Below are positions 51,573 through 60,256 of a stretch of DNA of 64,000 nucleotides, in pieces (positions within the stretch are counted from its first letter, which is position 1; each line of letters begins with the position of its first letter). The position numbers and the translations under genes were made by a program. This DNA is from Micromonospora sp. NBC_00421 (lineage in GTDB: Bacteria > Actinomycetota > Actinomycetes > Mycobacteriales > Micromonosporaceae): the NCBI RefSeq assembly GCF_036017915.1, contig NZ_CP107929.1:4964001-5028000 (forward strand), given 5' to 3'. The notes under the pieces were generated by a model. The model did not search any database, was not told the DNA's origin, and was given only the letters and a program-made list of their open reading frames with translations.

Positions 51573-52259
51573 GTGAGTACCCCAGCGGGGGAGCCGGAGC
51601 AGCCACCGTCACCGTACGAGCCACCCCACCTCCCGCCCGACGGTCCGGCGGCCCCACCCGGGCCCGGCTCGACGGGCGGAGAGCGGGGACCTATGCAGCC
51701 CGCCCGGTCACCCTGGGAACAACCCGCCGGGCCATCGCCCTGGGAACAACCCGCCGAGCCGGCACCGTGGGGACAGCCCGCCGAGCCCCCGCCTGGGCAG
51801 CCGACCGAGCCGCCACCGTGGAGCCAGCCGACCGAGCCGCCGCAGTGGGGGCAGCAGCCACCGGGCGAGCAGCCATGGGGGCAGCAGCAACCGTGGGGGC
51901 AGCAGCCAGGGGACCAGGGCCAGCAGCAGGCCTGGGGGGAGCAACCGGGCTACCCGGCCCCCGGGCAGTACGGGCAGTACGGGCAGTACGGGCAGTACGG
52001 GCCGCCGGGCGGCGGCGGGACCAACGTACTGGCGGTCCTGTGCCTGGTCCTCGCCTTCGTCTTCGCCCCGGCCGGCATCGTCCTGGGTCACCTGGCGAAG
52101 CGGCAGATCAAGCGCACCGGAGAGGCAGGCGACCAGCTCGCCACCTGGGGACTGGTCCTCAGCTACGCGTTCACCGTGATCGGGGTGCTCGCCTGCTGCG
52201 GCTGGCTGGCCGTCGTGGTGTGGGCCGGTGCCGGCAGCAACAGCGGCACCGGTTACTGA
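51573..52259 (+). CDS. DUF4190 proline-rich membrane protein, copy 1
   Basis: 228 aa from GTG 51573 with GGAGGG 8 bases upstream. The N-terminal 145 residues are disordered with repeats (SPWEQPAGPSPWEQPAEPAP; a run of GQY units from a 9-base repeat). Then come two spans of the DUF4190 domain: TNVLAVLCLVLAFVFAPAGI and the LGHLAKRQIKRTGEAGDQLA loop, then WGLVLSYAFTVIGVLACCGW. A paralogue lies at 53366. Function unknown. Confidence 0.85.
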   Translation: MSTPAGEPEQPPSPYEPPHLPPDGPAAPPGPGSTGGERGPMQPARSPWEQPAGPSPWEQPAEPAPWGQPAEPPPGQPTEPPPWSQPTEPPQWGQQPPGEQPWGQQQPWGQQPGDQGQQQAWGEQPGYPAPGQYGQYGQYGQYGPPGGGGTNVLAVLCLVLAFVFAPAGIVLGHLAKRQIKRTGEAGDQLATWGLVLSYAFTVIGVLACCGWLAVVVWAGAGSNSGTGY

Positions 52260-52305
52260 GACGGCATCGTGCTGCCGGTCCGGCCGGTACGACAGTGGGC
52301 GCCGC

Positions 52306-53085
52306 TCAGCGGAACTGTGACTCCCGGACGCTGTTGCCGCCGTCCACCACCAGCATCTGCCCGGTGATGTACGACGCCGCCGGGGAGCAGAGGAAACTGA
52401 TCGCGGCGGCCACCTCGTCGGGGGTGCCGGGGCGTCCGACCGGGGTACCCAGCCCCTGTTTGATCTCCGCCATCGTGGAGGCCGCCGTGTAGATCGTGCC
52501 GGGGGCCACCGCGTTCACCGTCACCCCGTCGGCGATCATCTCCATCGCCAGCGCCCGGGTGAGCCCGACCACGCCCGCCTTGGCCGCCGCGTACGCCGCC
52601 TCGGTGGGCAGGGCGTTCACCGGGCCGGCGGTCGCCGACAGGTTGACGATCCGTCCCCAGCCCCGCTCGGCCATCCCGCTGATGAACGCCCGGCTGCACA
52701 GGAACGCGGTGGTCAGGTTCCGGTCGATCTCGCCACGCCACTCGTCGTAGCTGAGCTGGGCCACCGGGCGGAGCACCTCGGGGCTGGCCCGGCTGGCCAG
52801 GCCGGCGTTGTTCACCAGCACCTCGACGTCACCGAGCTGCTCGGCGACCGCGTCGGCCAGTGCGCCGACCTCGGACTCGTCGGTCAGGTCGGCGACGAAG
52901 CCGGTCACGCCCAGCTCGCCGGCCCGCTCGTGGATCCGCCTGGTCGTGGAGACGATCGCCACCCGGGCCCCCAGGTCGGCCAGCCGACGGGCGGTCGCGT
53001 ACCCGATGCCGTCCGGGCTTCCCGCGCCGGTGACCAGGGCGACCCGGCCGTCCAGGCGCATGGTCACCGGGTCGGCCACCGGCAT
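52306..53085 (-). CDS. SDR-family NAD(P)-dependent oxidoreductase
   Basis: 259 aa from ATG 53085, weakly chosen; ATG 53061 ([14 protein letters not shown]) would also fit. Classical short-chain dehydrogenase: cofactor motif [33 protein letters not shown], catalytic Ser in [10 protein letters not shown], and YAAAK. Resembles FabG-like 3-oxoacyl reductases and secondary-alcohol dehydrogenases. Substrate unknown. Flanked by two DUF4190 genes. Confidence 0.9.
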   Translation of the reverse strand: MPVADPVTMRLDGRVALVTGAGSPDGIGYATARRLADLGARVAIVSTTRRIHERAGELGVTGFVADLTDESEVGALADAVAEQLGDVEVLVNNAGLASRASPEVLRPVAQLSYDEWRGEIDRNLTTAFLCSRAFISGMAERGWGRIVNLSATAGPVNALPTEAAYAAAKAGVVGLTRALAMEMIADGVTVNAVAPGTIYTAASTMAEIKQGLGTPVGRPGTPDEVAAAISFLCSPAASYITGQMLVVDGGNSVRESQFR

Positions 53086-53365
53086 CGGCTCGTCCTGCCC
53101 GGGCTGGCTGCCCCCGCCGCCGGCGCGGGTGCGCCGGGCCAAGCCGGGACGGCTCACGTCCCGCCTCGGTCGGCTGCCGGATCGGTCGGCCCCACGCGCG
53201 TCGATAGCCATGCCGGGCATCCTGCCCGGTCGGCGCGGCCCGGGCAACGAGCCACCACGGGCGGACCCCGGCGCGCCTCGGGCAGCGAGCAAACATGGGC
53301 GGACCTCGGTACTGTCCGGCGCTGGCTACCCTGACGGCGCACCTACATGCGACGGAGAAGATCAG

Positions 53366-53926
53366 ATGACCTACCCCCCGCCTTCCGGTTGGCAGGACCC
53401 GGCGTCGTCGAGCCAGCAGCCCGACCCGACCCTGCCGGTCAGCGGCCAGCCGATTTCCACCCAACCGACAGGCAAGGACCCCTACGCCCCGGCCGACCCG
53501 TTCGCGGGTGCGCCGTTCATCCCCGCCCAGGCCGGCCCGGTCGACCCGTACGCCGCCGCAGCCGCCTACCCGCAACCCGGCGGGTACCCGCAACCGGCGG
53601 GGTTCCCCGGCTACGGCGGCTACCAGCCCCCGCCGCCCCAGAACGGCCTCGCCATCGCCTCGATGATCGTCTCGATCATCGGCGCGATCGGCCTCTGCGG
53701 TTACGGGCTCGGCGGCTACATCGGCATCATCGGCGCGATCCTCGGCCACGTGGCCCGCAAGCAGCTCAAGGAGCGGGGGGAGGGTGGTGCGGGCTTCGCC
53801 ACCGCCGGCATCATCGTCGGCTGGATCTCCACCGTCATCGCGGTGCTGGCCACCATCGCGATCGTGGTCTTCTTCGTCTGGCTGGCCAACCAGGAGTCGT
53901 CGACCGGCTACGGCACCGCGTACTGA
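53366..53926 (+). CDS. DUF4190 proline-rich membrane protein, copy 2
   Basis: 186 aa from ATG 53366, GGAGAAG upstream. N-terminal Pro/Gln/Tyr-rich region (TYPPPSGWQDPASSSQQPDP), then a DUF4190 domain: QNGLAIASMIVSIIGAIGLC and the loop GAILGHVARKQLKERGEGGA followed by GFATAGIIVGWISTVIAVLA. The loop LGHVARKQLKE matches LGHLAKRQIKR in copy 1, which indicates duplication. Function unknown. Terminator follows. Confidence 0.88.
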   Translation: MTYPPPSGWQDPASSSQQPDPTLPVSGQPISTQPTGKDPYAPADPFAGAPFIPAQAGPVDPYAAAAAYPQPGGYPQPAGFPGYGGYQPPPPQNGLAIASMIVSIIGAIGLCGYGLGGYIGIIGAILGHVARKQLKERGEGGAGFATAGIIVGWISTVIAVLATIAIVVFFVWLANQESSTGYGTAY

Positions 53927-53933
53927 TCCGGCC

Positions 53934-53960
53934 GGCCGCCCCGGAGAGCCCGGGGCGGCC
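53934..53960 (+). terminator. Terminator after DUF4190 copy 2
   Basis: GGCCGCCCCGG (about 53934-53944) / CCGGGGCGGCC (53950-53960), 11-bp stem with loop AGAGC. Starts 8 bases after the stop. Confidence 0.65.
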
Positions 53961-54007
53961 CGTCCGGTGGCACCGAGGATGTGGTGACGCCACGGTAACC
54001 TCGTGCC

Positions 54008-54853
54008 GTGACCGGGGTGGACGGACCTGAGGAAGATCTCACTGGGCGACGGACCGTGGTGGTGACCGGGGCCAGCTCCGGCATCGGGCTGGCCGCCGCC
54101 GTGGCGCTGGCCCGGCGGGGCGACCGGGTGGTGCTGGTCGGCCGGGACCCGGCCCGACTCCAGGCCGCCGGTGATCGGGTACGCGAGGCGTCCGGCGAGC
54201 GCCCCGAACTGTTCCGCGCCGACTTCGCCGTGCTGGACGACGTACGCGGCCTCGCCGAGCGGTTACGGGCGGCGTACGACCGGATCGACGTGCTGGCGAA
54301 CAACGCCGGGGCGATCGTGTTGGCACCACTCACCACGGTCGACGGGTTCGAGCTGTCGATCCAGGCCAACCACCTGGCCCCGTTCCTGCTGAGCAACCTG
54401 TTGATCGGCCGGGTCGGCCGGCTGGTGGTGACCGCCTCCGGCGCGCACCGCAGCGGCACCCTCGACCCGGACGACCTCAACGCCGCGCTGCGCCGCTACC
54501 GGCCGATGCGCGCGTACGGCACCAGCAAGCAGGCCAACATCCTGTTCGCCGCCGAGGCCGCCCGACGCTGGCCGGACGTGCCGGCGTACTCGTTCCATCC
54601 GGGCGTGGTGCGGACCCGGTTCGGCGCGGACAGCCGGCTGGTCGCCCTCGGCATGCGGGTGATGCCGTTCCGCAGCCCGGAGAAGGGCGCGGAGACCCTG
54701 GTCTGGCTGGCCAACCAGCCCGCCTCCCGGCTGGTCGACGGCGGCTACTACGCCGATCGGCGGCTGCGCCGCCCCTGGCCGAGAGCGGCCGATCCGGCCC
54801 TGGCCGCCCGCCTCTGGACCGCCAGCGCCAAGGCCGTCGGCATCGAACCCTGA
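54008..54853 (+). CDS. SDR-family oxidoreductase, retinol-dehydrogenase-like
   Basis: 281 aa, GTG 54008. TGASSGIGLAAAVALARRGD (cofactor, about 20-39), LANNAGAIVLAP, catalytic Ser region VTASGAHRSG, and YGTSKQANILFA. The order and the long C-terminal extension match the retinol-dehydrogenase/WW-oxidoreductase-like branch. TAACCT lies 6 bases before the GTG, consistent with leaderless expression. Distinct from the FabG-like SDR 1 kb upstream. Confidence 0.9.
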   Translation: MTGVDGPEEDLTGRRTVVVTGASSGIGLAAAVALARRGDRVVLVGRDPARLQAAGDRVREASGERPELFRADFAVLDDVRGLAERLRAAYDRIDVLANNAGAIVLAPLTTVDGFELSIQANHLAPFLLSNLLIGRVGRLVVTASGAHRSGTLDPDDLNAALRRYRPMRAYGTSKQANILFAAEAARRWPDVPAYSFHPGVVRTRFGADSRLVALGMRVMPFRSPEKGAETLVWLANQPASRLVDGGYYADRRLRRPWPRAADPALAARLWTASAKAVGIEP

Positions 54854-54908
54854 CCCGGCCTCGAAGGGAACTACTACTCCTACGCACCACCGTCGCGCAG
54901 GAAGACGG

Positions 54909-55466
54909 TCACAGTTCGTCGTATTCCAGAAGCCCGTTCTCCAGAACATGATGACGGAAACCGCCGACCCCAAAGGGCAGGTAGTACTCGCCTTCCAGAA
55001 GATGGTCGGCCAGGTACTCGACCATCGGCATGGCGAGTCTGTTCGTGCGCACCGCCTCGCACAGCAGCGAAACGGTCGCCGTGACTTGGAGACCTCTTTC
55101 TTCCGCCATCTGACGCGGCACGGCGTCGTCTAACACGATTTCACACTTGTAGACCTGCCCCATGGCGAGCACCCCACATTCACCAACGTTCCTACCACCA
55201 GCCACCAGCCGATCGGCGTAGTGGGCGAACGCCTCGATAAAATCGAGATCAGTTGACCTGTGAACTTGGATCCAATCTGCATCGAGCACCGCACGGGCGG
55301 CCGGCACATGCTCGACAGCACCATTGAGCTCACGCTCCACGCTCTCAGGGATGTAGACAGGTCGGCCCTCAGCCAGAAAATGCAGGACCCTCAGCCATCC
55401 CTGCTTCGCAAAATGGCGCAACGGCCCGGTGTCGAAAACCAGGGCGTTCTCGGGAACCGCCGTCAC
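54909..55466 (-). CDS. PIN-domain protein (DUF3368-like), likely toxin or effector nuclease
   Basis: 185 aa, GTG 55466. Acidic PIN residues: Asp in LVFDTGPLRHF (about 11), Glu in IPESVERELNG, Glu in GRNVGECGVLAMG, Asp in IVLDDAVPRQMA. The pattern GRNxGExxVLA...VLDD is of the DUF3368 class, stand-alone RNases often found in toxin-antitoxin pairs. It overlaps the upstream Xre-ImmA gene by 4 bases (GTGA). Local GC is visibly lower than the flanks. Whether it cleaves RNA is inference. Confidence 0.8.
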   Translation of the reverse strand: MTAVPENALVFDTGPLRHFAKQGWLRVLHFLAEGRPVYIPESVERELNGAVEHVPAARAVLDADWIQVHRSTDLDFIEAFAHYADRLVAGGRNVGECGVLAMGQVYKCEIVLDDAVPRQMAEERGLQVTATVSLLCEAVRTNRLAMPMVEYLADHLLEGEYYLPFGVGGFRHHVLENGLLEYDEL

Positions 55467-56605
55467 GACACGAAACGCCAGATCTCGTCGGCCCGCCGCT
55501 CGCGAATCTGCGGCAGGTCCACCTCGTCGAACGTGCCCTGAAGTAGGTCCAAGGCCCGTTCGCGGCTGATTCGCTCATCCCGCACGAGCCGCAGCACCGC
55601 ACGGGCGAACGATCGAGGAACCGTCGTCCCCGCCAACTCCTCCGGGGGGACGTTGAGACCCATCTCTACGATGTCAGCCTGGGTCGTGCGGTACTTGCGC
55701 ACCGAGGCGACCTGCTCACTGTCTGCTAGACCCAATTCTCTCAGACGCTTTGCGAGGGTGGCCATGTCAACCCGAAACGCACTGGCCAGATAGATCGCCG
55801 CAGCGCGCTCTCCGGACTGGGAGGCCTTTTCCTCCCACTGCCGGGTGACCGAAACCTCGGGCAGCAGAAACGCGCGCGCAAATCGATCGAGGCGTGACTC
55901 CAGGGGGACGACAAGATCGGAGTGGTCAGCCACTCGCCAGTCGATGGTGTACGTGTCCGCGATGAGGTAATGACCGAGTTCGTGCGCTAGGGCGAGTCTC
56001 CTACGGCCGACCTTCATGTGGCTGTTCACGAGACATACACCGCCACGGGGCAATAGGATCGATCCTGCGTCCGCCGTATCTTTGCCGATATCGCGAGAGA
56101 ACGCCAGAAGGCCGACGTCGGCGACCCGTTCGGCGAACTGGCGGATCGGTTCCGCTGCCGAAAAGGCCAACAGGTCGCGCGCCTGCCCCGCAAGCGCCTC
56201 GGCCTCCACGTTGGTTGCAGGCGGCGTGATGCCGGCCCGGACGACCACCTCGGCACCACCGAGCCCCAGTTCGTCGACGCCCAACGAGGCGACGAATTCG
56301 ACCTCGCTGGCGAACTTCGTCAGCAGGGCGTCGACCTGCGAGTCCACGGTGTCCAGCCCTTGGCTGGACCGATGCGCGACAAGCGCGGGAACAGGCTCCT
56401 CGAAGAAAGTCGACATTCGCACACCGATTGCGGAGGCGATGTCCGCCAACTCGAGTGCCGTGACCTTACGTACGCCACTCTCGATCTTGTTCATGACCGT
56501 GCGCTCGATGCCCACCGCCTGTCCGAGGTCCTCTTGGCTAAGGTCTGCACGCTTACGCGCTTCTCGGATGCGCTCCCCCAGCGTCCGCGCGTCGATGTCA
56601 GCCAC
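55463..56605 (-). CDS. Xre-type HTH and ImmA/IrrE metalloprotease fusion
   Basis: 380 aa from GTG 56605; the frame is open to 56644. N-terminal Xre helix-turn-helix: IREARKRADLSQEDLGQAVG, IERTVMNKIESGVRKVTAL. A linker precedes the ImmA/IrrE peptidase domain with the zinc motif LALAHELGHYLIAD (HExxH, about 215). A C-terminal helical region follows. In mobile and toxin-antitoxin loci such proteins act as repressors or as proteases cleaving a repressor. It is coupled to the PIN gene. A palindrome at 56607-56621 abuts the start, so autoregulation is likely. Confidence 0.88.
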   Translation of the reverse strand: MADIDARTLGERIREARKRADLSQEDLGQAVGIERTVMNKIESGVRKVTALELADIASAIGVRMSTFFEEPVPALVAHRSSQGLDTVDSQVDALLTKFASEVEFVASLGVDELGLGGAEVVVRAGITPPATNVEAEALAGQARDLLAFSAAEPIRQFAERVADVGLLAFSRDIGKDTADAGSILLPRGGVCLVNSHMKVGRRRLALAHELGHYLIADTYTIDWRVADHSDLVVPLESRLDRFARAFLLPEVSVTRQWEEKASQSGERAAAIYLASAFRVDMATLAKRLRELGLADSEQVASVRKYRTTQADIVEMGLNVPPEELAGTTVPRSFARAVLRLVRDERISRERALDLLQGTFDEVDLPQIRERRADEIWRFVS

Positions 56606-56606
56606 A

Positions 56607-56621
56607 GTGCGATTCTCGCAC
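56607..56621 (-). promoter_or_regulatory. Palindromic operator candidate of the Xre-ImmA/PIN module
   Basis: GTGCGA-TTC-TCGCAC: perfect 6-base arms with a 3-base centre, ending 1 base upstream of the GTG start at 56605. A typical spot and symmetry for Xre-family autorepression. Confidence 0.5.
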
Positions 56622-56676
56622 ACTATGGCTGTGACGCAGGCCACGAACTCGAGAAATCACCAGTCGGGTAGCCGCT

Positions 56677-58971
56677 CTACTCGACGAGGTGGACCGGGAT
56701 GCTTGTCACCACCACGCCGGGCAGCGCCCGCAACGCCTTGCGCAGCCGTTGCTCGGTACGGCTGTGCAGCAGGCGGTGCCACGGCCGGCGCAGCACCACC
56801 TCCGGCACCACCACGGTCAGCACCAGCTCCGGCGCGGCGGCGTGCAACGCGGCCAGGTAGTGCGCCAACGGCCCGATCACCGCCCGGTACGGCGAGACGA
56901 TCGTCTCCAGCCGGACGTGGTCCCCCCAGGCCCGCCACTGTTCCCGGAACCGGTCCGCCTCGGCGTCCTCCGGGGCGAGGTGCACCGCCAGCGTCGGCCG
57001 GCCCAGCGACACCGCGTACGCCAGGGCACGCATCGACGCCCGGTTGAGCCGTACCACCGGGACCACCACCAGGTGCCGCAGCTCCTGCGGCACCTCCTCC
57101 CCCTCGACGGACCCGGCAGCGCGGTCCGGAGCGGCGGGCGGCGGGCCCGCGCCCGGCCCGCCCGCCACCGACGGCGACCGCGCCCCGGAGGGCCGAGCCC
57201 CGGACGGCCGAGCCCCGGGCTCCCGCCCGGCCGGCGGGGGTCGCAGGGCCAGGGCGGCGTGCAGGGTGCGGTAGTGCCGGTGCACCCGGTGGAAGAGCAG
57301 CACCAGCAGCGGTACGGCGACCACCACCACCCACGCCCCCTCGGTGAACTTCGCCACCGCCGCGGTCAGCAGCACAAGACCGGACAGGACCGCGCCCACC
57401 CCGTTGACAAGCGCCCGACGCCGCCAGCCGGCCTCCCGGTGCCGCCGCCAGTGCACCACCATGCCGCTCTGCGACAGGGTGAAGGCGAGGAACACCCCCA
57501 CCGCGTACAGCGGGATCAGCTTCTCGGTGTGCCCGCCGAACGCGACGAACACCACGATCGCCGTCCCGGCCAGCGCCACCAGCCCGTTGCCGAACGCCAG
57601 CCGGTCGCCCAGGTGCAGGAAACGGCGCGGCGCGTGACCGGCGCGGGCCATGAAGAACAGCAGCCGGGGAAAGTCGTTGAACGCGGTGTTCGCGGCCAGC
57701 AGCAGGATCAGCGCGGTGGTCGCCTGGACGACGGCGTACCAGGGGCCGGTCGGGAAGGTGACCCGGGCCAGTTGGGACAGCAGCGTCTCACCGGGGCGGG
57801 GCACCAGGCCGGTGAGGTGGATCAGCAGGGTCAGCCCGGCGAAGAGGACCACCAGCATCGCCACCATCCAGGCCAGCGTGGTGCGCGCGTTGCGCCACTC
57901 CGTCGGGCGGAACGCCGGGACCGCGTTGGAGACCGCCTCGATGCCGGTCATCGACACCGCCCCGGAGGCGAACGCCCGCAGCACCAGCAGCAGCCCCAGC
58001 CCCTGGGTCGCCGGCACGGCCGGCGGGGCCACCGGCACGAACCCCCGCCCCGCCGCCCGCAGGTAGCCCACCACCAGCAACCCCGACAGGGCTGCCACGA
58101 AGGCGTACGTGGGGAGGACGAAGATGTTGCCGGCGGTGCGTACCCCGCGCAGGTTGCCGGCGAGCAGCAGCAGGATCACCAGTGCCCCGAGCGGCACGGT
58201 GAAGGGCGTCAGCCCCGGCAGCGCCGAGGTGATCGCGTGCATTCCGGCGGCGATCGACACCGACACGGTCAGCACGTAGTCCAGCATCAGCCCGGCGGCG
58301 GCGGTCAGCCCCGCGCCGACGCCCAGGTTGTCCCCCGCCACCAGGTACGACCCGGCCCCGTGCGGGTACGCCGGGATGGTCTGCCGGTACGAGATCCCGA
58401 CGGCGACCATCAGCAGCACCAGCGCGGCCGAGAGCGGCAGGGCCAGGCCCAGTGCGCCACTGCCGGCGAGCACCAGCACTGTCAACAGCGCCTCCGGCCC
58501 GTACGCCACCGAGCTGAGCAGGTCGGAGGAGAGCACCGGCAGGGCCACCAGTTTGCGCATCCGCTCGTGCAGCACCGCCGCGCTGGTCAGCGGCGGGCCG
58601 AGGAGCACCCGTCGGACCCGGGCCAGCCGCCGGCCGAGCCGGGAGTCGGGCGGGCTCGCCGGTGCGGCAGCAACCAACCCGTCCCGCCCATCCCGCCCGG
58701 CCTGCCCGACCCGCCCGGCCTGCCCGGCCCGCTCGGCCTGCTCCGGCCGGAACAGGGCGATCGGGGCCAGCCGGCTGAACCGGCCCGGGGCGGGACTGCT
58801 CCGGTACCGGTCCAGAGTCGGGTCGACCGGCAGGGCGGGCGGCGCCCCGGTCGGCCAGTGCGCGCCGACCCGGCGCAGGGTGTCCACCTCGGCCGGGTCG
58901 AGCGGCGGGAACTCCGCCGACGGGGTGACCACGGTGCCGCCGTGCTCCTCTTCCGCGCTCCGCCCCGACAT
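56677..58971 (-). CDS. APC superfamily permease with C-terminal cytoplasmic domain
   Basis: 764 aa from ATG 58971, GGAGGTG 8 bases upstream; the frame is open to 59049. An N-terminal Pro/Arg/Gly-rich leader of about 120 residues is followed by about 12 spans with the APC start (PVLSSDLLSSVAYGPEALLT, about 145-164) and ISYRQTIPAYPHGAGSYLVA. A soluble domain closes the protein (LVVVPVVRLNRASMRALAYA, SPYRAVIGPLAHYLAALHAA). The arrangement resembles KimA-type potassium importers and amino-acid permeases with a UspA-like tail. No c-di-AMP riboswitch was recognised upstream. Substrate unproven. Confidence 0.88.
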   Translation of the reverse strand: MSGRSAEEEHGGTVVTPSAEFPPLDPAEVDTLRRVGAHWPTGAPPALPVDPTLDRYRSSPAPGRFSRLAPIALFRPEQAERAGQAGRVGQAGRDGRDGLVAAAPASPPDSRLGRRLARVRRVLLGPPLTSAAVLHERMRKLVALPVLSSDLLSSVAYGPEALLTVLVLAGSGALGLALPLSAALVLLMVAVGISYRQTIPAYPHGAGSYLVAGDNLGVGAGLTAAAGLMLDYVLTVSVSIAAGMHAITSALPGLTPFTVPLGALVILLLLAGNLRGVRTAGNIFVLPTYAFVAALSGLLVVGYLRAAGRGFVPVAPPAVPATQGLGLLLVLRAFASGAVSMTGIEAVSNAVPAFRPTEWRNARTTLAWMVAMLVVLFAGLTLLIHLTGLVPRPGETLLSQLARVTFPTGPWYAVVQATTALILLLAANTAFNDFPRLLFFMARAGHAPRRFLHLGDRLAFGNGLVALAGTAIVVFVAFGGHTEKLIPLYAVGVFLAFTLSQSGMVVHWRRHREAGWRRRALVNGVGAVLSGLVLLTAAVAKFTEGAWVVVVAVPLLVLLFHRVHRHYRTLHAALALRPPPAGREPGARPSGARPSGARSPSVAGGPGAGPPPAAPDRAAGSVEGEEVPQELRHLVVVPVVRLNRASMRALAYAVSLGRPTLAVHLAPEDAEADRFREQWRAWGDHVRLETIVSPYRAVIGPLAHYLAALHAAAPELVLTVVVPEVVLRRPWHRLLHSRTEQRLRKALRALPGVVVTSIPVHLVE

Positions 58972-58984
58972 CGCCCCACCTCCC

Positions 58985-59004
58985 CCCGCACTCTCACGTG
59001 CGGG
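58985..59004 (-). promoter_or_regulatory. Leader hairpin before the APC permease
   Basis: CCCGCAC / GTGCGGG, perfect 7-bp stem, loop TCTCAC on the plus strand. It lies immediately upstream of the ribosome-binding site of the permease (AGGTGG at about 58978). It might modulate translation, but it is too simple to be assigned to a riboswitch class. Confidence 0.35.
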
Positions 59005-59143
59005 CGGAACCCGCGTCGGCGATTCGGGTGGAATCGCGACGAACGACATCGCCGCCGACAGACAGACGGACGAACGCGACGTCCGGCAGCGGCCCGGTCA
59101 GGCAGCGGCAGCGGAGGTGGTCGGGCGGGTCGCGGGCAGGCGG

Positions 59144-60103
59144 TCAGGGCGGTGGTGGGGCGACGTCGGCGGGGACCGCCGGGGCGGGGCGGCGGCCGGC
59201 ACGGGATCCGCCGAGCACCACCACGGCCACCCCGGCGAGCAGCAGCGCCAACCCGGGCAGGGCGAGCGGACGCGGTAACTGCCCCAGCCAGGCCCAGGCG
59301 ATCAGCGCCGCCCCGGGCGCCTCCAGCAGGATCAGCACGCTGATCGTGGTCGCCGACACCCGGCGCAGCGCATGGTTGAACATCGAGTGGCCGAGCAGTT
59401 GGGCCCCCGCGACCAGCCCGATGATCGCCAGCCACGTGCTTGACGCGTAGCCGTGCAGCCGTACCCCGCCGACCAGGCAGACGGCGAGCAGGACCGCCGC
59501 GCACACGCCGTAGCAGATGGTGGTGTAGGTGGCGGTGCTGATGGTGGCGCGGGCGCGTTCGCCGAACGCGGTGTAGACGGCGGCGAACATACCGCCGACC
59601 ACCGCGAGCAGGTCACCGGCGAAGGCCCGGCCGGAGACCCCGACGTCCGCACCGGTGGCGAGGACCGCACCGAGCACCGCCAACCCGATGCCGCCCCAGA
59701 CGGCGTACGACAGCCTTCGGCCCTGCCAGCGGGCGATCAGCCCCTGCCAGACCGGCTGGGTGGCGCCCAGCGCGGTGGCAGCCGCGACGGAGGTGAGCTG
59801 GGCGCTCGGCATCCAGGTGGCGAAGTGGGCGGCCAGCGCCACCCCGGACAGCACGCAGTACCAGCCCTCCCGGCGGCCCGCCCCCACGGTCAGCGACCGG
59901 AGCTCGGGCCGGCGGCGGGCCAGCGTGAACGGGGCGAGCACGGCGGTCGAGAGCATCGTCCGCCAGAACGCGACGGCCAGCGCCGGGGCCGCCGCGAAGG
60001 CGATCAGCGGGGCCGACGACGAGACCGAGGAAACGGCGAGCACCAGGACGCCGACGGTCAGCGGATCGACGGTCGGACGGGGGTGGGGTGGGGCAGAGGA
60101 CAC
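59144..60103 (-). CDS. DMT-superfamily (EamA) transporter
   Basis: 319 aa from GTG 60103, with GAGGA about 9 bases upstream. Ten spans in two EamA repeats of five: VGVLVLAVSSVSSSAPLIAF and AFWRTMLSTAVLAPFTLARR in the first, AVLGAVLATGADVGVSGRAF and LLAVVGGMFAAVYTAFGERA in the second half. Likely exporter of amino acids or metabolites. The C-terminus is polar and Pro-rich. A 33-base minisatellite follows upstream of its start. Confidence 0.9.
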   Translation of the reverse strand: MSSAPPHPRPTVDPLTVGVLVLAVSSVSSSAPLIAFAAAPALAVAFWRTMLSTAVLAPFTLARRRPELRSLTVGAGRREGWYCVLSGVALAAHFATWMPSAQLTSVAAATALGATQPVWQGLIARWQGRRLSYAVWGGIGLAVLGAVLATGADVGVSGRAFAGDLLAVVGGMFAAVYTAFGERARATISTATYTTICYGVCAAVLLAVCLVGGVRLHGYASSTWLAIIGLVAGAQLLGHSMFNHALRRVSATTISVLILLEAPGAALIAWAWLGQLPRPLALPGLALLLAGVAVVVLGGSRAGRRPAPAVPADVAPPPP

Positions 60104-60124
60104 GGAGAGCAATCCTCACACGGG

Positions 60125-60256
60125 CGGCGGCGGTGCCGCGGACGCCGGGCGGTGGGGCGGCGGCGGTGCCGCGGACGCCGGACGGTGGGGCGGCGGCGGT
60201 GCCGCGGACGCCGGACGGTGGGGCGGCGGCGGTGCCGCGGACGCCGGACGGTGGGT
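60125..60256. repeat. 33-bp minisatellite, four tandem copies
   Basis: Four copies of a 33-base unit (CGGCGGCGGTGCCGCGGACG then CCGGACGGTGGGG) at 60125-60157, 60158-60190, 60191-60223 and 60224-60256. Only single-base variants differ. The last unit abuts the stop codon of the 60256-60771 gene, and the array lies just before the EamA gene start. The period of 33 equals 11 codons, suggesting origin by in-frame slippage. Confidence 0.92.

Noticed and set aside
58972..59143. c-di-AMP (ydaO) riboswitch before the APC permease
   Set aside because: Only a 7-bp hairpin is visible; none of the conserved ydaO segments could be found by eye.
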